A stretch of DNA of 64,000 nt from assembly GCA_965217935.1 (NCBI GenBank), contig OZ244581.1, positions 3,100,001 through 3,164,000 on the forward strand. The letters run 5' to 3'. A model generated the notes under the pieces. That model saw only the letters and a program-made list of their open reading frames with translations. It was not told the DNA's origin and made no database searches. The stretch is from JBBROS01 sp965217935. GTDB taxonomy: Bacteria; Pseudomonadota; Alphaproteobacteria; Acetobacterales; Acetobacteraceae. The translations under genes and the position numbers were made by a program. Each line of letters starts with the position of its first letter. The stretch's first letter is position 1. This document shows, in pieces, positions 17,518 through 25,890 of the stretch.

Positions 17518-18510
17518 TTGACCTTGAGAACACTGATCCGAACCGCCAGCCTCGCCGCCCTCATCGGCGCCGCGGCACTGGCCCCGGCCAGCGCCGCCGC
17601 CTGGCGGGGTTGGAACATCCACCCTGAGGGCTACCCCAACACCACCGCCCTCGCCGACTTCGCCAAGCAGGTCACTGCCAAGACCGGCGGCCGCGTCACA
17701 GCGCAGGTCTACAACAACGGCGTCCTCGGCGACCAGCCCGACGCCATCGACCAGCTCCGCAACGGCGCCCTCGCCTTCGCCAACTTCAATCTCGGCCCGA
17801 TGGGCGAGTTCGTCCCCTCCGTCAACGTCCTCTCGCTCCCCTTCCTCTTCACCGGCGTCGACCAGATGCACGCCGTCATGGACGGCCCCATCGGCAAGCG
17901 GTTCTCCGACGACCTCTCCAAGCAGGGCATCGTCGCCCTCGCCTGGTACGACTCAGGCGCGCGCAGCTTCTACGACACCAAGCGTCCGATCCAGACGCCC
18001 GGCGACCTCGACGGCATGAAGGTCCGGGTCATGAACAACCAGCTCTACGTCAACATGGTCAATGACCTGGGCGGCAACGCCACCCCGATGGCCTACGGCG
18101 AGGTGTTCCAGTCGCTCAAAACCGGCGTGCTCGACGGGGCCGAGAACAACTTCCCCTCCTTCGAGAGCTCCAACCACTACGAAGTCGCCAAATACTATTC
18201 GCTGACCGAGCACCTGATCCTGCCGGAATGCGTGTGCATCGCGAAAACAAGCTGGGACGCCTTGTCGCCGAAAGACCAGGAGATTGTCCGCCAGGCCGCC
18301 GTCGAGTCCGCCAAGGAGCAGCGCGATCTCTGGGCCAAGCGCGAGACGGAGAGCCGCAAGAAGGTCGAGGCCGCCGGGGTCAAGATCAACGAGATCAAGG
18401 ACAAGGCCGCGTTCCAGGACAAGATGAAGCCGGTCTACGAGGCGTTCTTCAAGCAGAACCCCGATATGAAGCCGCTCGTCGCCGACATTCAGGCTACGAA
18501 GGCGAACTGA
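17518..18510 (+). CDS. dctP: TRAP transporter solute-binding protein DctP
   Basis: 330 aa from TTG 17518, with GGAGG about 10 nt upstream. A Sec signal peptide is visible (RTASLAALIGAAALAPASAAA). The mature protein has the family core: HPEGYPNTTALADFAKQVTA, then GQPDAIDQLRNGALAF-like residues, and the DctP signature around GMKVRVMNNQLYVNMVNDLG (the Arg that binds the substrate carboxylate) plus MAYGEVFQSLKTGVLDGAEN. It captures an organic acid in the periplasm for the DctQ/DctM permease encoded directly downstream. The ligand is undetermined; C4-dicarboxylates or other carboxylic acids are typical. Confidence 0.94.
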   Translation: MTLRTLIRTASLAALIGAAALAPASAAAWRGWNIHPEGYPNTTALADFAKQVTAKTGGRVTAQVYNNGVLGDQPDAIDQLRNGALAFANFNLGPMGEFVPSVNVLSLPFLFTGVDQMHAVMDGPIGKRFSDDLSKQGIVALAWYDSGARSFYDTKRPIQTPGDLDGMKVRVMNNQLYVNMVNDLGGNATPMAYGEVFQSLKTGVLDGAENNFPSFESSNHYEVAKYYSLTEHLILPECVCIAKTSWDALSPKDQEIVRQAAVESAKEQRDLWAKRETESRKKVEAAGVKINEIKDKAAFQDKMKPVYEAFFKQNPDMKPLVADIQATKAN

Positions 18511-19068
18511 TTGCTCGCGCCTCAAGGTGCGTCGGGCGGAGGTTCCAACCTCCTCCCGGCCGTTCGGCTGCCCCGCTGGCTGGCCCAAACCGCCGCCGCG
18601 CTGGATTGGCTCGCCTCCCTTTGCATGCTCGCCGCCGGCATCATGATGGTGGCCCTGATCACGCTGTTCGGCTGGCTGGTGTTCGGGCGCTACGTCCTCA
18701 ACGACACCCCCACCTGGGTCGAGCAGGCCTCCTTGCTCCTTATCGTCTGGATCACCTTCCTCGGCGCCGGCGTCGGCGTCTGGCGCAACACCCACTTATC
18801 CATCGAGTTCATCCGCGACACGTTCCCCTCCGCCGCGCGCCATGCGCTCAGCCTCGCCGCCGACGCCCTGCTCGCCGCCTTCGGCGCCACGATGGCCTAC
18901 TATGGAACCTCGCTCGCGCTCGGCACCTCGCGCCGCCTGATCCCCATGCTCGGCATCGCGGAGAGCTGGCGCGCCGTCCCGCTCGCGATCTGCGGCGCGC
19001 TGACCGTCGTCTTCGCCGTGGCCGGGCTGCTGATCCGCCTTGCCGGGTCCGACCGAAGCCAGTCGTAG
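18511..19068 (+). CDS. dctQ: TRAP transporter small permease DctQ
   Basis: 185 aa from a TTG immediately after the dctP stop. It has four membrane segments, including ALDWLASLCMLAAGIMMVAL and a following helix near LFGWLVFGRYVLNDTPTWVE; the NDTPTWVEQ segment is a DctQ hallmark. It partners DctM in the sodium-driven TRAP channel. The position between dctP and dctM confirms the call. Confidence 0.92.
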   Translation: MLAPQGASGGGSNLLPAVRLPRWLAQTAAALDWLASLCMLAAGIMMVALITLFGWLVFGRYVLNDTPTWVEQASLLLIVWITFLGAGVGVWRNTHLSIEFIRDTFPSAARHALSLAADALLAAFGATMAYYGTSLALGTSRRLIPMLGIAESWRAVPLAICGALTVVFAVAGLLIRLAGSDRSQS

Positions 19069-19069
19069 C

Positions 19070-20353
19070 ATGGGCCTGTCGCTGCTGTTCGGCATCTTCT
19101 TCGCCGCCATGATCGCCGGCGTCCCGGTCGCCTTCGCGCTCGGCATCGCCACCGTGGCCGGGTTTCTCTACGAGGGCCTGCCGCTTTTCGTCGCCTTCCA
19201 GCGCGTGCTCTCCGGCGTCTCCGTGTTCTCGTTGCTCGCCATTCCCTTTTTCATCTTCGCCGGCGACCTGATGATGCAGGGCGGCATCGCGGCCCGGCTC
19301 GTCCGTCTCGCCGCCGCCGCGGTCGGCTCGGTGCGCGGCGGGCTCGGCCTCGTCAACGTCTCCGCCTCCATGCTGTTCGGCGGCATTTCCGGCTCCGCCG
19401 TCGCCGACACCTCCGCGCTCGGCTCCATTCTGATGCCGGTGATGAAGGAGAAGGGCTACGACGCCGACTACGCCGTCAACGTCACCGTCACCTCATCCAT
19501 CGCCGGCGTCGTGATCCCGCCGTCGCACAACATGATCCTCTATTCCGTGGCCGCGGGCGGGGTCTCGGTCAGCCGGCTGTTCATCGCCGGCGTCGTCCCC
19601 GGCGTGCTGATGTGCCTGTGCCTCGCCGTCGCCGCCTACCTCGTCGCCATTCGCCGCGGCTACATGGGCGAGCCGTTCCCCGGCTGGCGAACCCTGTGCT
19701 TGAGCTTCGTCGTCGCCATCCCCGGCCTGCTCACCGCCGTCATCATCGTCGGCGGCGTGCTGTCCGGCGTCATGACCGTCACCGAATCCGGCGCGTTCGG
19801 CGCCATCTACGCCTTGCTGGTGACGCTCCTCGTCTATCGCGAACTCACCTGGGAGGGCTTCAAGGCCGCGGTGCTCAATTCGGTCAAGACTACGGCCCTG
19901 GTCATGATCCTCGTCGCCACCGCCTCCGCCTTCGCCTACCTGCTGGCCCTCTATCGCGTGCCGGAGGCGCTGGCCGGGTCGCTCACCGCCGTCTCGGACA
20001 ACCCGGTCGTCATCCTGCTGATGCTCAACCTGATCCTCCTCGTGCTTGGCATGATCATGGACATGGCGGCGTTGATCCTGATCTGCACCCCGATCTTCCT
20101 GCCCGTGGTGCGCGGCATGGGGATGGACCCGGTGCAATTCGGCATCATCATGATGATGAACCTCGGTCTGGGCCTGACCACGCCGCCCGTCGGCTCCTGC
20201 CTGTTCGTCGGCTGCGCCATCGGCGGCGTGCGTCTCGAGCAGGCCGTCAAGACGATCTGGCCCTTCTACGTCGCGATCCTTGCCGCCCTCATGCTGACGA
20301 CCTACGTGCCCGCCCTGTCGCTCACCTTGCCGGCCCTCATCGGCGGGTCCTGA
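19070..20353 (+). CDS. dctM: TRAP transporter large permease DctM
   Basis: 427 aa from ATG 19070, one base after the dctQ stop codon. The open frame begins earlier, but those residues overlap dctQ. It is a multi-helix protein with family motifs at MGLSLLFGIFFAAMIAGVPV, IPFFIFAGDLMMQGGIAARL, FGGISGSAVADTSALGSIL and PPSHNMILYSVAAGG, and a C-terminal GLTTPPVGSCLFVGCAIGG. It is the ion-coupled transport subunit. The operon dctPQM is complete and ends at a palindromic element shared with the convergent aminotransferase gene. Confidence 0.95.
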   Translation: MGLSLLFGIFFAAMIAGVPVAFALGIATVAGFLYEGLPLFVAFQRVLSGVSVFSLLAIPFFIFAGDLMMQGGIAARLVRLAAAAVGSVRGGLGLVNVSASMLFGGISGSAVADTSALGSILMPVMKEKGYDADYAVNVTVTSSIAGVVIPPSHNMILYSVAAGGVSVSRLFIAGVVPGVLMCLCLAVAAYLVAIRRGYMGEPFPGWRTLCLSFVVAIPGLLTAVIIVGGVLSGVMTVTESGAFGAIYALLVTLLVYRELTWEGFKAAVLNSVKTTALVMILVATASAFAYLLALYRVPEALAGSLTAVSDNPVVILLMLNLILLVLGMIMDMAALILICTPIFLPVVRGMGMDPVQFGIIMMMNLGLGLTTPPVGSCLFVGCAIGGVRLEQAVKTIWPFYVAILAALMLTTYVPALSLTLPALIGGS

Positions 20354-20426
20354 CGCCCAGGCGCCTGCAGGCGGCGTCGGCATTCAATGCGGCAGCACGC
20401 CGGTAAAGCTGCCGGGCAAGGTAAAG

Positions 20427-20479
20427 GCTTAGACTGCAATCAGCCTGACTTTTCCGGTCAGGGCGAAGGAACCCTAAGC
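20427..20479. terminator. Palindromic element between convergent genes; probable bidirectional terminator
   Basis: GCTTAG at 20427-20432 is answered by CTAAGC at 20474-20479, and an inner imperfect stem pairs GCCTGAC with GTCAGGGC around TTTTCC. It lies between dctM (+) and the aminotransferase (-) and touches the latter's stop codon. Parts of the sequence (GCTTAGACTGCAATC, and TTTTCC[A/G]GTCAGGGCGA) recur at 33896-33927, so it may belong to a dispersed palindromic repeat family. Confidence 0.5.
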
Positions 20480-21820
20480 CGCTTCCGCCCGGATCGCATC
20501 CGACAACGTTTCCACGATCCGGTCCACATGCCGGTTCTCCACGATCAGCGGCGGCGACAACGCCACGATGTCCCCCGTCGTGCGGATCAGCACCCCATCG
20601 TCGAAGCAGCGCTGAAAAACCTGCATAGCCCGCTCCGTTGGCTTTCCCGACCGGGCCTCCAGCTCGATCCCGGCGATCAATCCCATGTTCCGCACGTCGA
20701 TCACGTTTGGCAGCCCGCGCAGGCTGTGAACCGCGTCCTGCCAATACGGCTCGATTGCCCGCGCCCGCCCCGGCAGGTCCTCGGACTGATGCAGGTCCAT
20801 GCTCGCGATCGCCGCCGCCGAGGCCAGCGGATGGCCGCTGTAGGTGTAGCCGTGAAACAGCTCGATCCCCGCCGGGCTGCCATCGACGATGGCCGAATGG
20901 ATCGCGTCGCTGGTCACCACCGCGCCCATCGGGACCGCGGCGTTGGTCAAGCCCTTGGCCAGCGTCATGATGTCCGGCACGACTCCCAGCCGTTCGGCGC
21001 CGAAATTGGTCCCCATGCGCCCGAACCCGGTGATCACCTCATCGAAGATCAGCAGGATGCCGTGCTTGCTGCAGAGCGTGCGCAGCCGCTCCAGGTATCC
21101 TACCGGCGGCGGCAGCACCCCCGTGCTGCCCGCCACCGGCTCCACCATCACCGCCGCGATCGTATCCGCCCCGTGCAGCGCCACCAGGTTCTCCAGGGCA
21201 TCCGCCAGGTCCCCGCCATGCTCCGGCTGACCTTTGCTGAAGGCGTTCCGCCCCAGGTCGTGCGTGTGCGGCAGGTGGTCGACGTAGGGCAGTTGCGCTC
21301 CGAACTGCTTGCGGTTCGCGCCGATCCCGCCCACCGAGATGCCCCCGAACCCCACCCCGTGGTACCCCCGCTCGCGCCCCACCAGCCGCACCCGCTGCGC
21401 CTCGCCCCGCGCCCGGTGATACGCCAGCGCGATCTTCAGCGCCGTGTCGCCGCTCTCGCTGCCCGAGTTGGTGAAGAACACCCGCTCCAGCGGCGCGGGC
21501 AGGATCTCCGCCAGCCGAGCCGCCGCCTGGAACGCGATCGGGTGCCCCATCTGAAACGAGGGCGCGAAATCCAGCACCGCCGCCTGCTTCTGGATCGCCT
21601 CCACGATCTCCCGCCGCCCGTGCCCCGCGTTCACGCACCACAGCCCGGCCGTCCCGTCCAATACCTCGCGGTTGTCGTTGGTGTGGTAATACATGCCCTC
21701 CGCCCGGGCCAGCATCCGCGGCGCCTGCTTGAACGCCCGGTTGGCGGTGAACGGCATCCAGTAGGCATCGAGGTTGTTCGGACGGCTGATCTCGTTCACG
21801 GCGGCCTCCATGACAGCCAT
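20474..21820 (-). CDS. Class III aminotransferase, beta-alanine--pyruvate / omega-amino acid type
   Basis: 448 aa from ATG 21820, matching the usual 448 aa of Pseudomonas omega-amino acid:pyruvate transaminases. A longer TTG-initiated frame would run into the divergent GST gene. The start NNLDAYWMPFTANRAFKQAP is specific to this subgroup, followed by GTAGLWCVNAGHGR. PLP-site residues are visible: FTNSGSESGDTALKIALAYH, the Asp in IFDEVITGFGR, and the Schiff-base Lys in MTLAKGLTNAAVPMGAV. It moves an amino group from a terminal amine or beta-alanine to pyruvate. The usual SVDTALK is SGDTALK here. Confidence 0.9.
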   Translation of the reverse strand: MAVMEAAVNEISRPNNLDAYWMPFTANRAFKQAPRMLARAEGMYYHTNDNREVLDGTAGLWCVNAGHGRREIVEAIQKQAAVLDFAPSFQMGHPIAFQAAARLAEILPAPLERVFFTNSGSESGDTALKIALAYHRARGEAQRVRLVGRERGYHGVGFGGISVGGIGANRKQFGAQLPYVDHLPHTHDLGRNAFSKGQPEHGGDLADALENLVALHGADTIAAVMVEPVAGSTGVLPPPVGYLERLRTLCSKHGILLIFDEVITGFGRMGTNFGAERLGVVPDIMTLAKGLTNAAVPMGAVVTSDAIHSAIVDGSPAGIELFHGYTYSGHPLASAAAIASMDLHQSEDLPGRARAIEPYWQDAVHSLRGLPNVIDVRNMGLIAGIELEARSGKPTERAMQVFQRCFDDGVLIRTTGDIVALSPPLIVENRHVDRIVETLSDAIRAEAA

Positions 21821-21894
21821 GCAAACATCGCGCTTTGGCAGCCCCCGCGCAAGCGTGGCATGGTCCGCCGGTTCTTGAACGGGAAAGCCCGCCA

Positions 21895-22557
21895 ATGCCC
21901 CAAGGCCGTCTATACATAGGCACCCGCCGCTATTCCTCCTGGTCCCTCCGCGGCTGGCTCGCCGTCCGCCTCGCCGGCCTCGACGCCGAGGACGTCGTGA
22001 TCCGCCTTGAAGGCGGCGGCCCGCACTCGGAGGTTGCCCGGCGAACCCCGGGCGGCACTGTTCCCTACCTGGAACACGACGGCCTCCGCATCTGGGAAAG
22101 CCTCGCTATCTGCGAATACTGCGCGGAAATTGCCCCGAACCTGTGGCCGCATGATCTACCCGCCCGCACCCACGCCCGCGTCATCAGCGCCGAGATGCAT
22201 GCCGGCTTCCGCGGCATCCGCCAAGCCATGCCCATGGTCCTCGGCCGCGATGCCGCCGGCCGGGGCCGCACGCCGGAGGCGCTGGCCGACATCGCCCGCA
22301 TCGAGGCCATCTGGCGCGAGACCCGCCAAGCCCACGCCGCAACCGGCCCTTATCTGTTCGGCGCAGCCTTCAACCTCGCCGATGCCATGTATGCCCCCAT
22401 CGTCACCCGCCTGCTGACCTACCGCCCCGAGATCGCCCCGGACACCCAAGCCTATTGCGACGCCGTCCGTGCCCATCCCCTGATGCGGCAATGGCATGAC
22501 CTGGCCGCCGAGGAGCCGGTTGCCTGGCGGATGGACCACTACGAGAACGCCGGTTGA
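21895..22557 (+). CDS. Glutathione S-transferase family protein
   Basis: 220 aa from ATG 21895, with GGGAAAG upstream. The thioredoxin-like N-domain starts with LYIGTRRYSSWSLRGWLAVR; Ser/Thr/Tyr near the RRYSSWS turn is the likely glutathione-contacting region. It contains GGTVPYLEHDGLRIWESLAI, the conserved cis-Pro loop plus the E-S glutathione-binding pair, and a helical C-domain ending in NLADAMYAPIVTRL (N-capping box). This RYSSWSLR subgroup is common in Proteobacteria; the substrates are unknown. It is divergent from the aminotransferase. Confidence 0.9.
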   Translation: MPQGRLYIGTRRYSSWSLRGWLAVRLAGLDAEDVVIRLEGGGPHSEVARRTPGGTVPYLEHDGLRIWESLAICEYCAEIAPNLWPHDLPARTHARVISAEMHAGFRGIRQAMPMVLGRDAAGRGRTPEALADIARIEAIWRETRQAHAATGPYLFGAAFNLADAMYAPIVTRLLTYRPEIAPDTQAYCDAVRAHPLMRQWHDLAAEEPVAWRMDHYENAG

Positions 22558-22590
22558 GCAACTCGCGGGGCAGGGCAGGGGGCGCCGCCA

Positions 22591-23664
22591 GTGCTCCCTG
22601 CTGAGGTCGCGATCGTTCTGCCGCCCAAGGAAGGCTTCACCCCCGGCGCAGTCGGCGCGATCGGCCTTCTGGTCGAACGCCTGGCCAGGGCCGGGGCAGG
22701 GGGCACGGTGCTGGGCCGTCCGAACGGCGCGCCCACCTTCCCCGGCATTCCCTTCGAGCCGGTCCGCCCGGGATGGGGCATGAGCCGGGCCGGCCGCTAC
22801 GCCTCCGGCGTCGCCCGCGTTGTCCGCCGCTTGCGCCCCGCCCTGATCGAGGTCCACAATTGGCCCGAGATCGCCCTGCGACTCTGCCGCCTGGGCCGCC
22901 CGGTCACCCTAATCCTGCATAACGATCCCCAACGCATGCGCGCCGCACGCACCCCGGCGGAGCGGGGCGTTCTTCTGAACCGCCTGGCCGGCACGGCAAC
23001 CGCCTCCGAATGGCTTCGCCAACGGCTGTTGCTGCACACGTCCCCTCCAGCCCGCTGCCCCCCGGTCCTGCCCAACTGCATTGACCTCCCGCCCCCGCCG
23101 CCTCCGGAGCGCGAGGCCCTGATCCTGTTCGCCGGCCGCATGGTGGCCGACAAGGGCGCCGACATCTTCGTCCAGGCCTGCGCCGAAGCCCTGCCGCAAC
23201 TGCCCGGCTGGCGAGCCGAGATGATCGGCGCCGACCGCTTCCGCCCCGACAGCCCGGAGACCCCCTTCCTGCGATCCCTCCGCTCCCAGGCCGCATCGGC
23301 CGGCATCGTCCTGCGCGGCCACCAGCCCAACGCCACCGTCAATGAGGCCATGCGCCGGGCCGCCATCGTCGCCGTCCCCAGCCGCTGGGCCGAACCCTTC
23401 GGCCTCGTCGCCCTCGAAGCGATGGCGAACGGCGCAGCCCTGATCTGCGCCCCCTCCGGCGGCCTGCCCGAAGTCGCCGGCGCCGCCGCCCTCTATGCCG
23501 ACCCGGCGCAACCCGGCGCCGTTGCCCAAGCCATCCTCTGCCTCGCCCGCGACCAGCCCCGCCGCGCCGCTCTCGCCGCCGCCGCCCGCGCCCGCGCCGA
23601 GACCTTCGCCGCTCCCGCCGCCGCCCAGCGCCTGCTCGACTTCCGCGCCGAGGCCCTCGCTTGA
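22591..23664 (+). CDS. Family GT4 glycosyltransferase
   Basis: 357 aa from GTG 22591. It has a GT-B fold: the C-terminal half holds LILFAGRMVADKGADIFVQA and the nucleotide-sugar-binding E-x7-E region (PSRWAEPFGLVALEAMANGA, then PSGGLPEVAG). The N-terminal half has the acceptor-side loop (IEVHNWPEIALRLCRLGRPV). It is probably cytoplasmic or membrane-associated, adding a sugar to a surface glycan or glycolipid. Its stop overlaps the O-antigen-ligase-like gene by 4 nt, so the two likely act in the same polysaccharide pathway. Confidence 0.9.
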   Translation: MLPAEVAIVLPPKEGFTPGAVGAIGLLVERLARAGAGGTVLGRPNGAPTFPGIPFEPVRPGWGMSRAGRYASGVARVVRRLRPALIEVHNWPEIALRLCRLGRPVTLILHNDPQRMRAARTPAERGVLLNRLAGTATASEWLRQRLLLHTSPPARCPPVLPNCIDLPPPPPPEREALILFAGRMVADKGADIFVQACAEALPQLPGWRAEMIGADRFRPDSPETPFLRSLRSQAASAGIVLRGHQPNATVNEAMRRAAIVAVPSRWAEPFGLVALEAMANGAALICAPSGGLPEVAGAAALYADPAQPGAVAQAILCLARDQPRRAALAAAARARAETFAAPAAAQRLLDFRAEALA

Positions 23665-24893
23665 TCTGGCTCGACCGCGCCGCGGGCGCCCTGACGCTGA
23701 TCCTGCCCCTGTTTCTCCTTCACGGCCGGGGCATCGCCGAAGTCGTTCTCGCCCTCATCGCTGCCGGCTTCCTTGTCCAGGCCGCACTCCGCCGCGACTG
23801 GGCCTGGCTCGGCCGCGGCTGGCTCCGCATCGCGCTGGCGTGGTGGGCCTGGCTTGTCCTCTGCTCCGCGCGCCACGGCTGGGACTCGTTCGGCCAAGCC
23901 GCCGGCGTGGTCCGCTTCCTCCTGCTCGCCGCCGCCCTCGAATTCTGGACGCTCCGCACCCGGCCGATGCGGGAGTGGCTCGCCAGTATCCTGCGCTGGT
24001 CCGCGTTCTACATCGCGCTGCAATCGCTGCTGCAGTTCGCCTCTGGCCGCAACCTCTATGGCTGGCCCCGCGGCGCGGCGGGGGAGCTGACCGGCCCCTA
24101 CGAGAACCCCCGCGCCGGGCCGCCCCTCTCGCGCCTGCTGTTCCCCGCCGTCCTGCCCCTGACCGTCCGCTGGATGGCCCGCCCCGCCTGGCAGGCCGTC
24201 GGCGGCATCCTGCTCCTCCCCGCCGCCGTTACCGTAATGGTCCTGACCGGGCAGAGGATGCCCCTGCTCCTGACCGTCATGGGCCTGTTCGTCACCGCCC
24301 TCCTGGTCCCTCGCCTCCGTGCGCTGGTCCTTTATTCCTGCGTCGGCGCCAGCCTCCTGATCGGCGCGACCCAGTTCATCGCGCCGCGAACCTTCGAGCG
24401 CCTCGTCGTCACCTTCTCCGCCCAACTAGAGAACTTCCCCGAGAGCGCCTACGGCCAGATCTACGCCCGCTCCTGGGCCATCGCCCAGAACGACCTCCTG
24501 CTCGGCGACGGCTTCGACGGCTTCCGCCGCGATTGCGATGACCCCCGCCACTTCCACGGCTGGCACGGCGGCGACGGCGGCGGCGCGGCCATCTGCGTCC
24601 AGCATCCGCACAACTTCTACATCCAGGCCCTGGTCGAGGCCGGCATTCCCGGCCTGATCCTCTTTGCCGGCATGGCCGCCGCCATGCTCCTGCGCCTGTC
24701 CGCCGGCCTCTGGCGCGATCCCGACCCTCTCCGCGTCGGCCTCCTCGTCGCCGCCCTGATCCAGCTCTGGCCCATCGCCTCCACCACGGCCTTCACCTCC
24801 ATGCCGCTCAATGGCTACTTCTTCGTCCTCCTGGGGTTGGGCCTGGCCGAGACGCGGCACTATATGAACGGCCCATCGGAAAGGAGCACGTGA
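23661..24893 (+). CDS. O-antigen ligase / Wzy-like membrane protein
   Basis: 410 aa polytopic protein with about ten hydrophobic segments. The diagnostic periplasmic loop of the Wzy_C / O-antigen ligase family is present (around GDGFDGFRRDCDD ... VQHPHNFYIQALVEAGIPGL, with the conserved H-x-N-x-Y/F). A segment GPYENPRAGPPLSRLLFP resembles the GxFxnpN turn. It begins at TTG 23661, overlapping the glycosyltransferase stop. Such enzymes transfer undecaprenyl-linked glycan to lipid A core or polymerise repeats; ligase and polymerase cannot be separated by sequence alone. Confidence 0.85.
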   Translation: MIWLDRAAGALTLILPLFLLHGRGIAEVVLALIAAGFLVQAALRRDWAWLGRGWLRIALAWWAWLVLCSARHGWDSFGQAAGVVRFLLLAAALEFWTLRTRPMREWLASILRWSAFYIALQSLLQFASGRNLYGWPRGAAGELTGPYENPRAGPPLSRLLFPAVLPLTVRWMARPAWQAVGGILLLPAAVTVMVLTGQRMPLLLTVMGLFVTALLVPRLRALVLYSCVGASLLIGATQFIAPRTFERLVVTFSAQLENFPESAYGQIYARSWAIAQNDLLLGDGFDGFRRDCDDPRHFHGWHGGDGGGAAICVQHPHNFYIQALVEAGIPGLILFAGMAAAMLLRLSAGLWRDPDPLRVGLLVAALIQLWPIASTTAFTSMPLNGYFFVLLGLGLAETRHYMNGPSERST

Positions 24894-24894
24894 G

Positions 24895-25890
24895 ATGTCC
24901 GAGGCCCCCATCCCCACGACCATCCCTGTCACCGTCCTCACCGGCTACCTCGGCGCAGGCAAGACCACCCTCCTGAACCGCATTCTCAGCGAGGACCACG
25001 GCAAGAAATACGCCGTCGTCATCAACGAGTTCGGCGAGCTGGGCGTGGACAACGACCTCGTGGTCGACGCCGACGAGGAAGTGTTCGAGATGAACAACGG
25101 CTGCATCTGCTGCACCGTCCGCGGCGATCTCATCCGCATCCTGGGCGGCCTGATGAAGCGTCAGGGCAGTAAAGGCGGGCGGAAGTTCGACGGCATCATC
25201 ATCGAGACCACCGGCCTCGCCGACCCGGCTCCCGTCGCCCAGACCTTCTTCGTCGACGACAACATCCGCCAGCGCACCAGGCTCGACGCCATCGTCACCG
25301 TGGTCGACGCCAAGAACCTCCTGGCCCGGCTGGAGGACAGCCACGAGGCCCAGGAACAGGTCGCCTTCGCCGACGTCATCCTCCTCAACAAGACCGACCT
25401 TGTCACCCCCGAGGAGCTGGACGCCGTCGAGGCCCGCATCCGCGCCATCAACCGGTTCGCGCAAATCCACCGCACCACCCGCGCCGCCATCCCCATCGCC
25501 GACGTGCTCGACCAAGGCGCGTTCGACCTTGCCCGCACCCTCGAACGCGAACCCGCCTTCCTTGAGGACGCCGGCCACGAGCACGACGAGGACGTCGCCA
25601 GCATGAGCTTCGAGGCCAGCCGCCCGATCGACCCCGAACGCTTCAACCAATGGATCGGCACGCTGCTGCAGGAGAAGGGCCAGGACCTGCTCCGCACCAA
25701 GGGTATCCTCGCCTACCAGAACGAGACCCGCCGCTTCGCCTTCCAGGCCGTGCATATGATGGCCGACGGCGGCTTCATCGGCCCCTGGCCCGAAGGGACC
25801 GAGCCGCGCAGCAAGCTCGTCTTCATCGGCCGCAACCTGAACCGCCCCCAGCTCCGCCGCGGCTTCGAAGCCTGTCAGGCCCCCGCTTGA
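24895..25890 (+). CDS. CobW/COG0523 family metal-chaperone GTPase
   Basis: 331 aa. It is a P-loop GTPase with Walker A GYLGAGKTTLLNRIL, the metal-binding CxCC motif NNGCICCTVRGDL, Walker B-like GIIIETTGLADPAPV and the GTPase NKTD motif. A C-terminal CobW domain follows (LLRTKGILAYQNETRRFAFQAVHM). A His/Asp/Glu patch GHEHDEDVAS separates the domains. Members insert or traffic zinc, cobalt or iron. No cobalamin genes are nearby, so a zinc-type role is as likely as a B12 role. It overlaps the beta-propeller gene by 4 nt, a pairing seen in many alphaproteobacteria. Confidence 0.93.
   Translation: MSEAPIPTTIPVTVLTGYLGAGKTTLLNRILSEDHGKKYAVVINEFGELGVDNDLVVDADEEVFEMNNGCICCTVRGDLIRILGGLMKRQGSKGGRKFDGIIIETTGLADPAPVAQTFFVDDNIRQRTRLDAIVTVVDAKNLLARLEDSHEAQEQVAFADVILLNKTDLVTPEELDAVEARIRAINRFAQIHRTTRAAIPIADVLDQGAFDLARTLEREPAFLEDAGHEHDEDVASMSFEASRPIDPERFNQWIGTLLQEKGQDLLRTKGILAYQNETRRFAFQAVHMMADGGFIGPWPEGTEPRSKLVFIGRNLNRPQLRRGFEACQAPA

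Noticed and set aside
20387..21919. 510-codon plus-strand frame opposite the aminotransferase
   Set aside because: Shadow of a clear PLP enzyme on the other strand; Arg/His/Pro-rich and without motifs.
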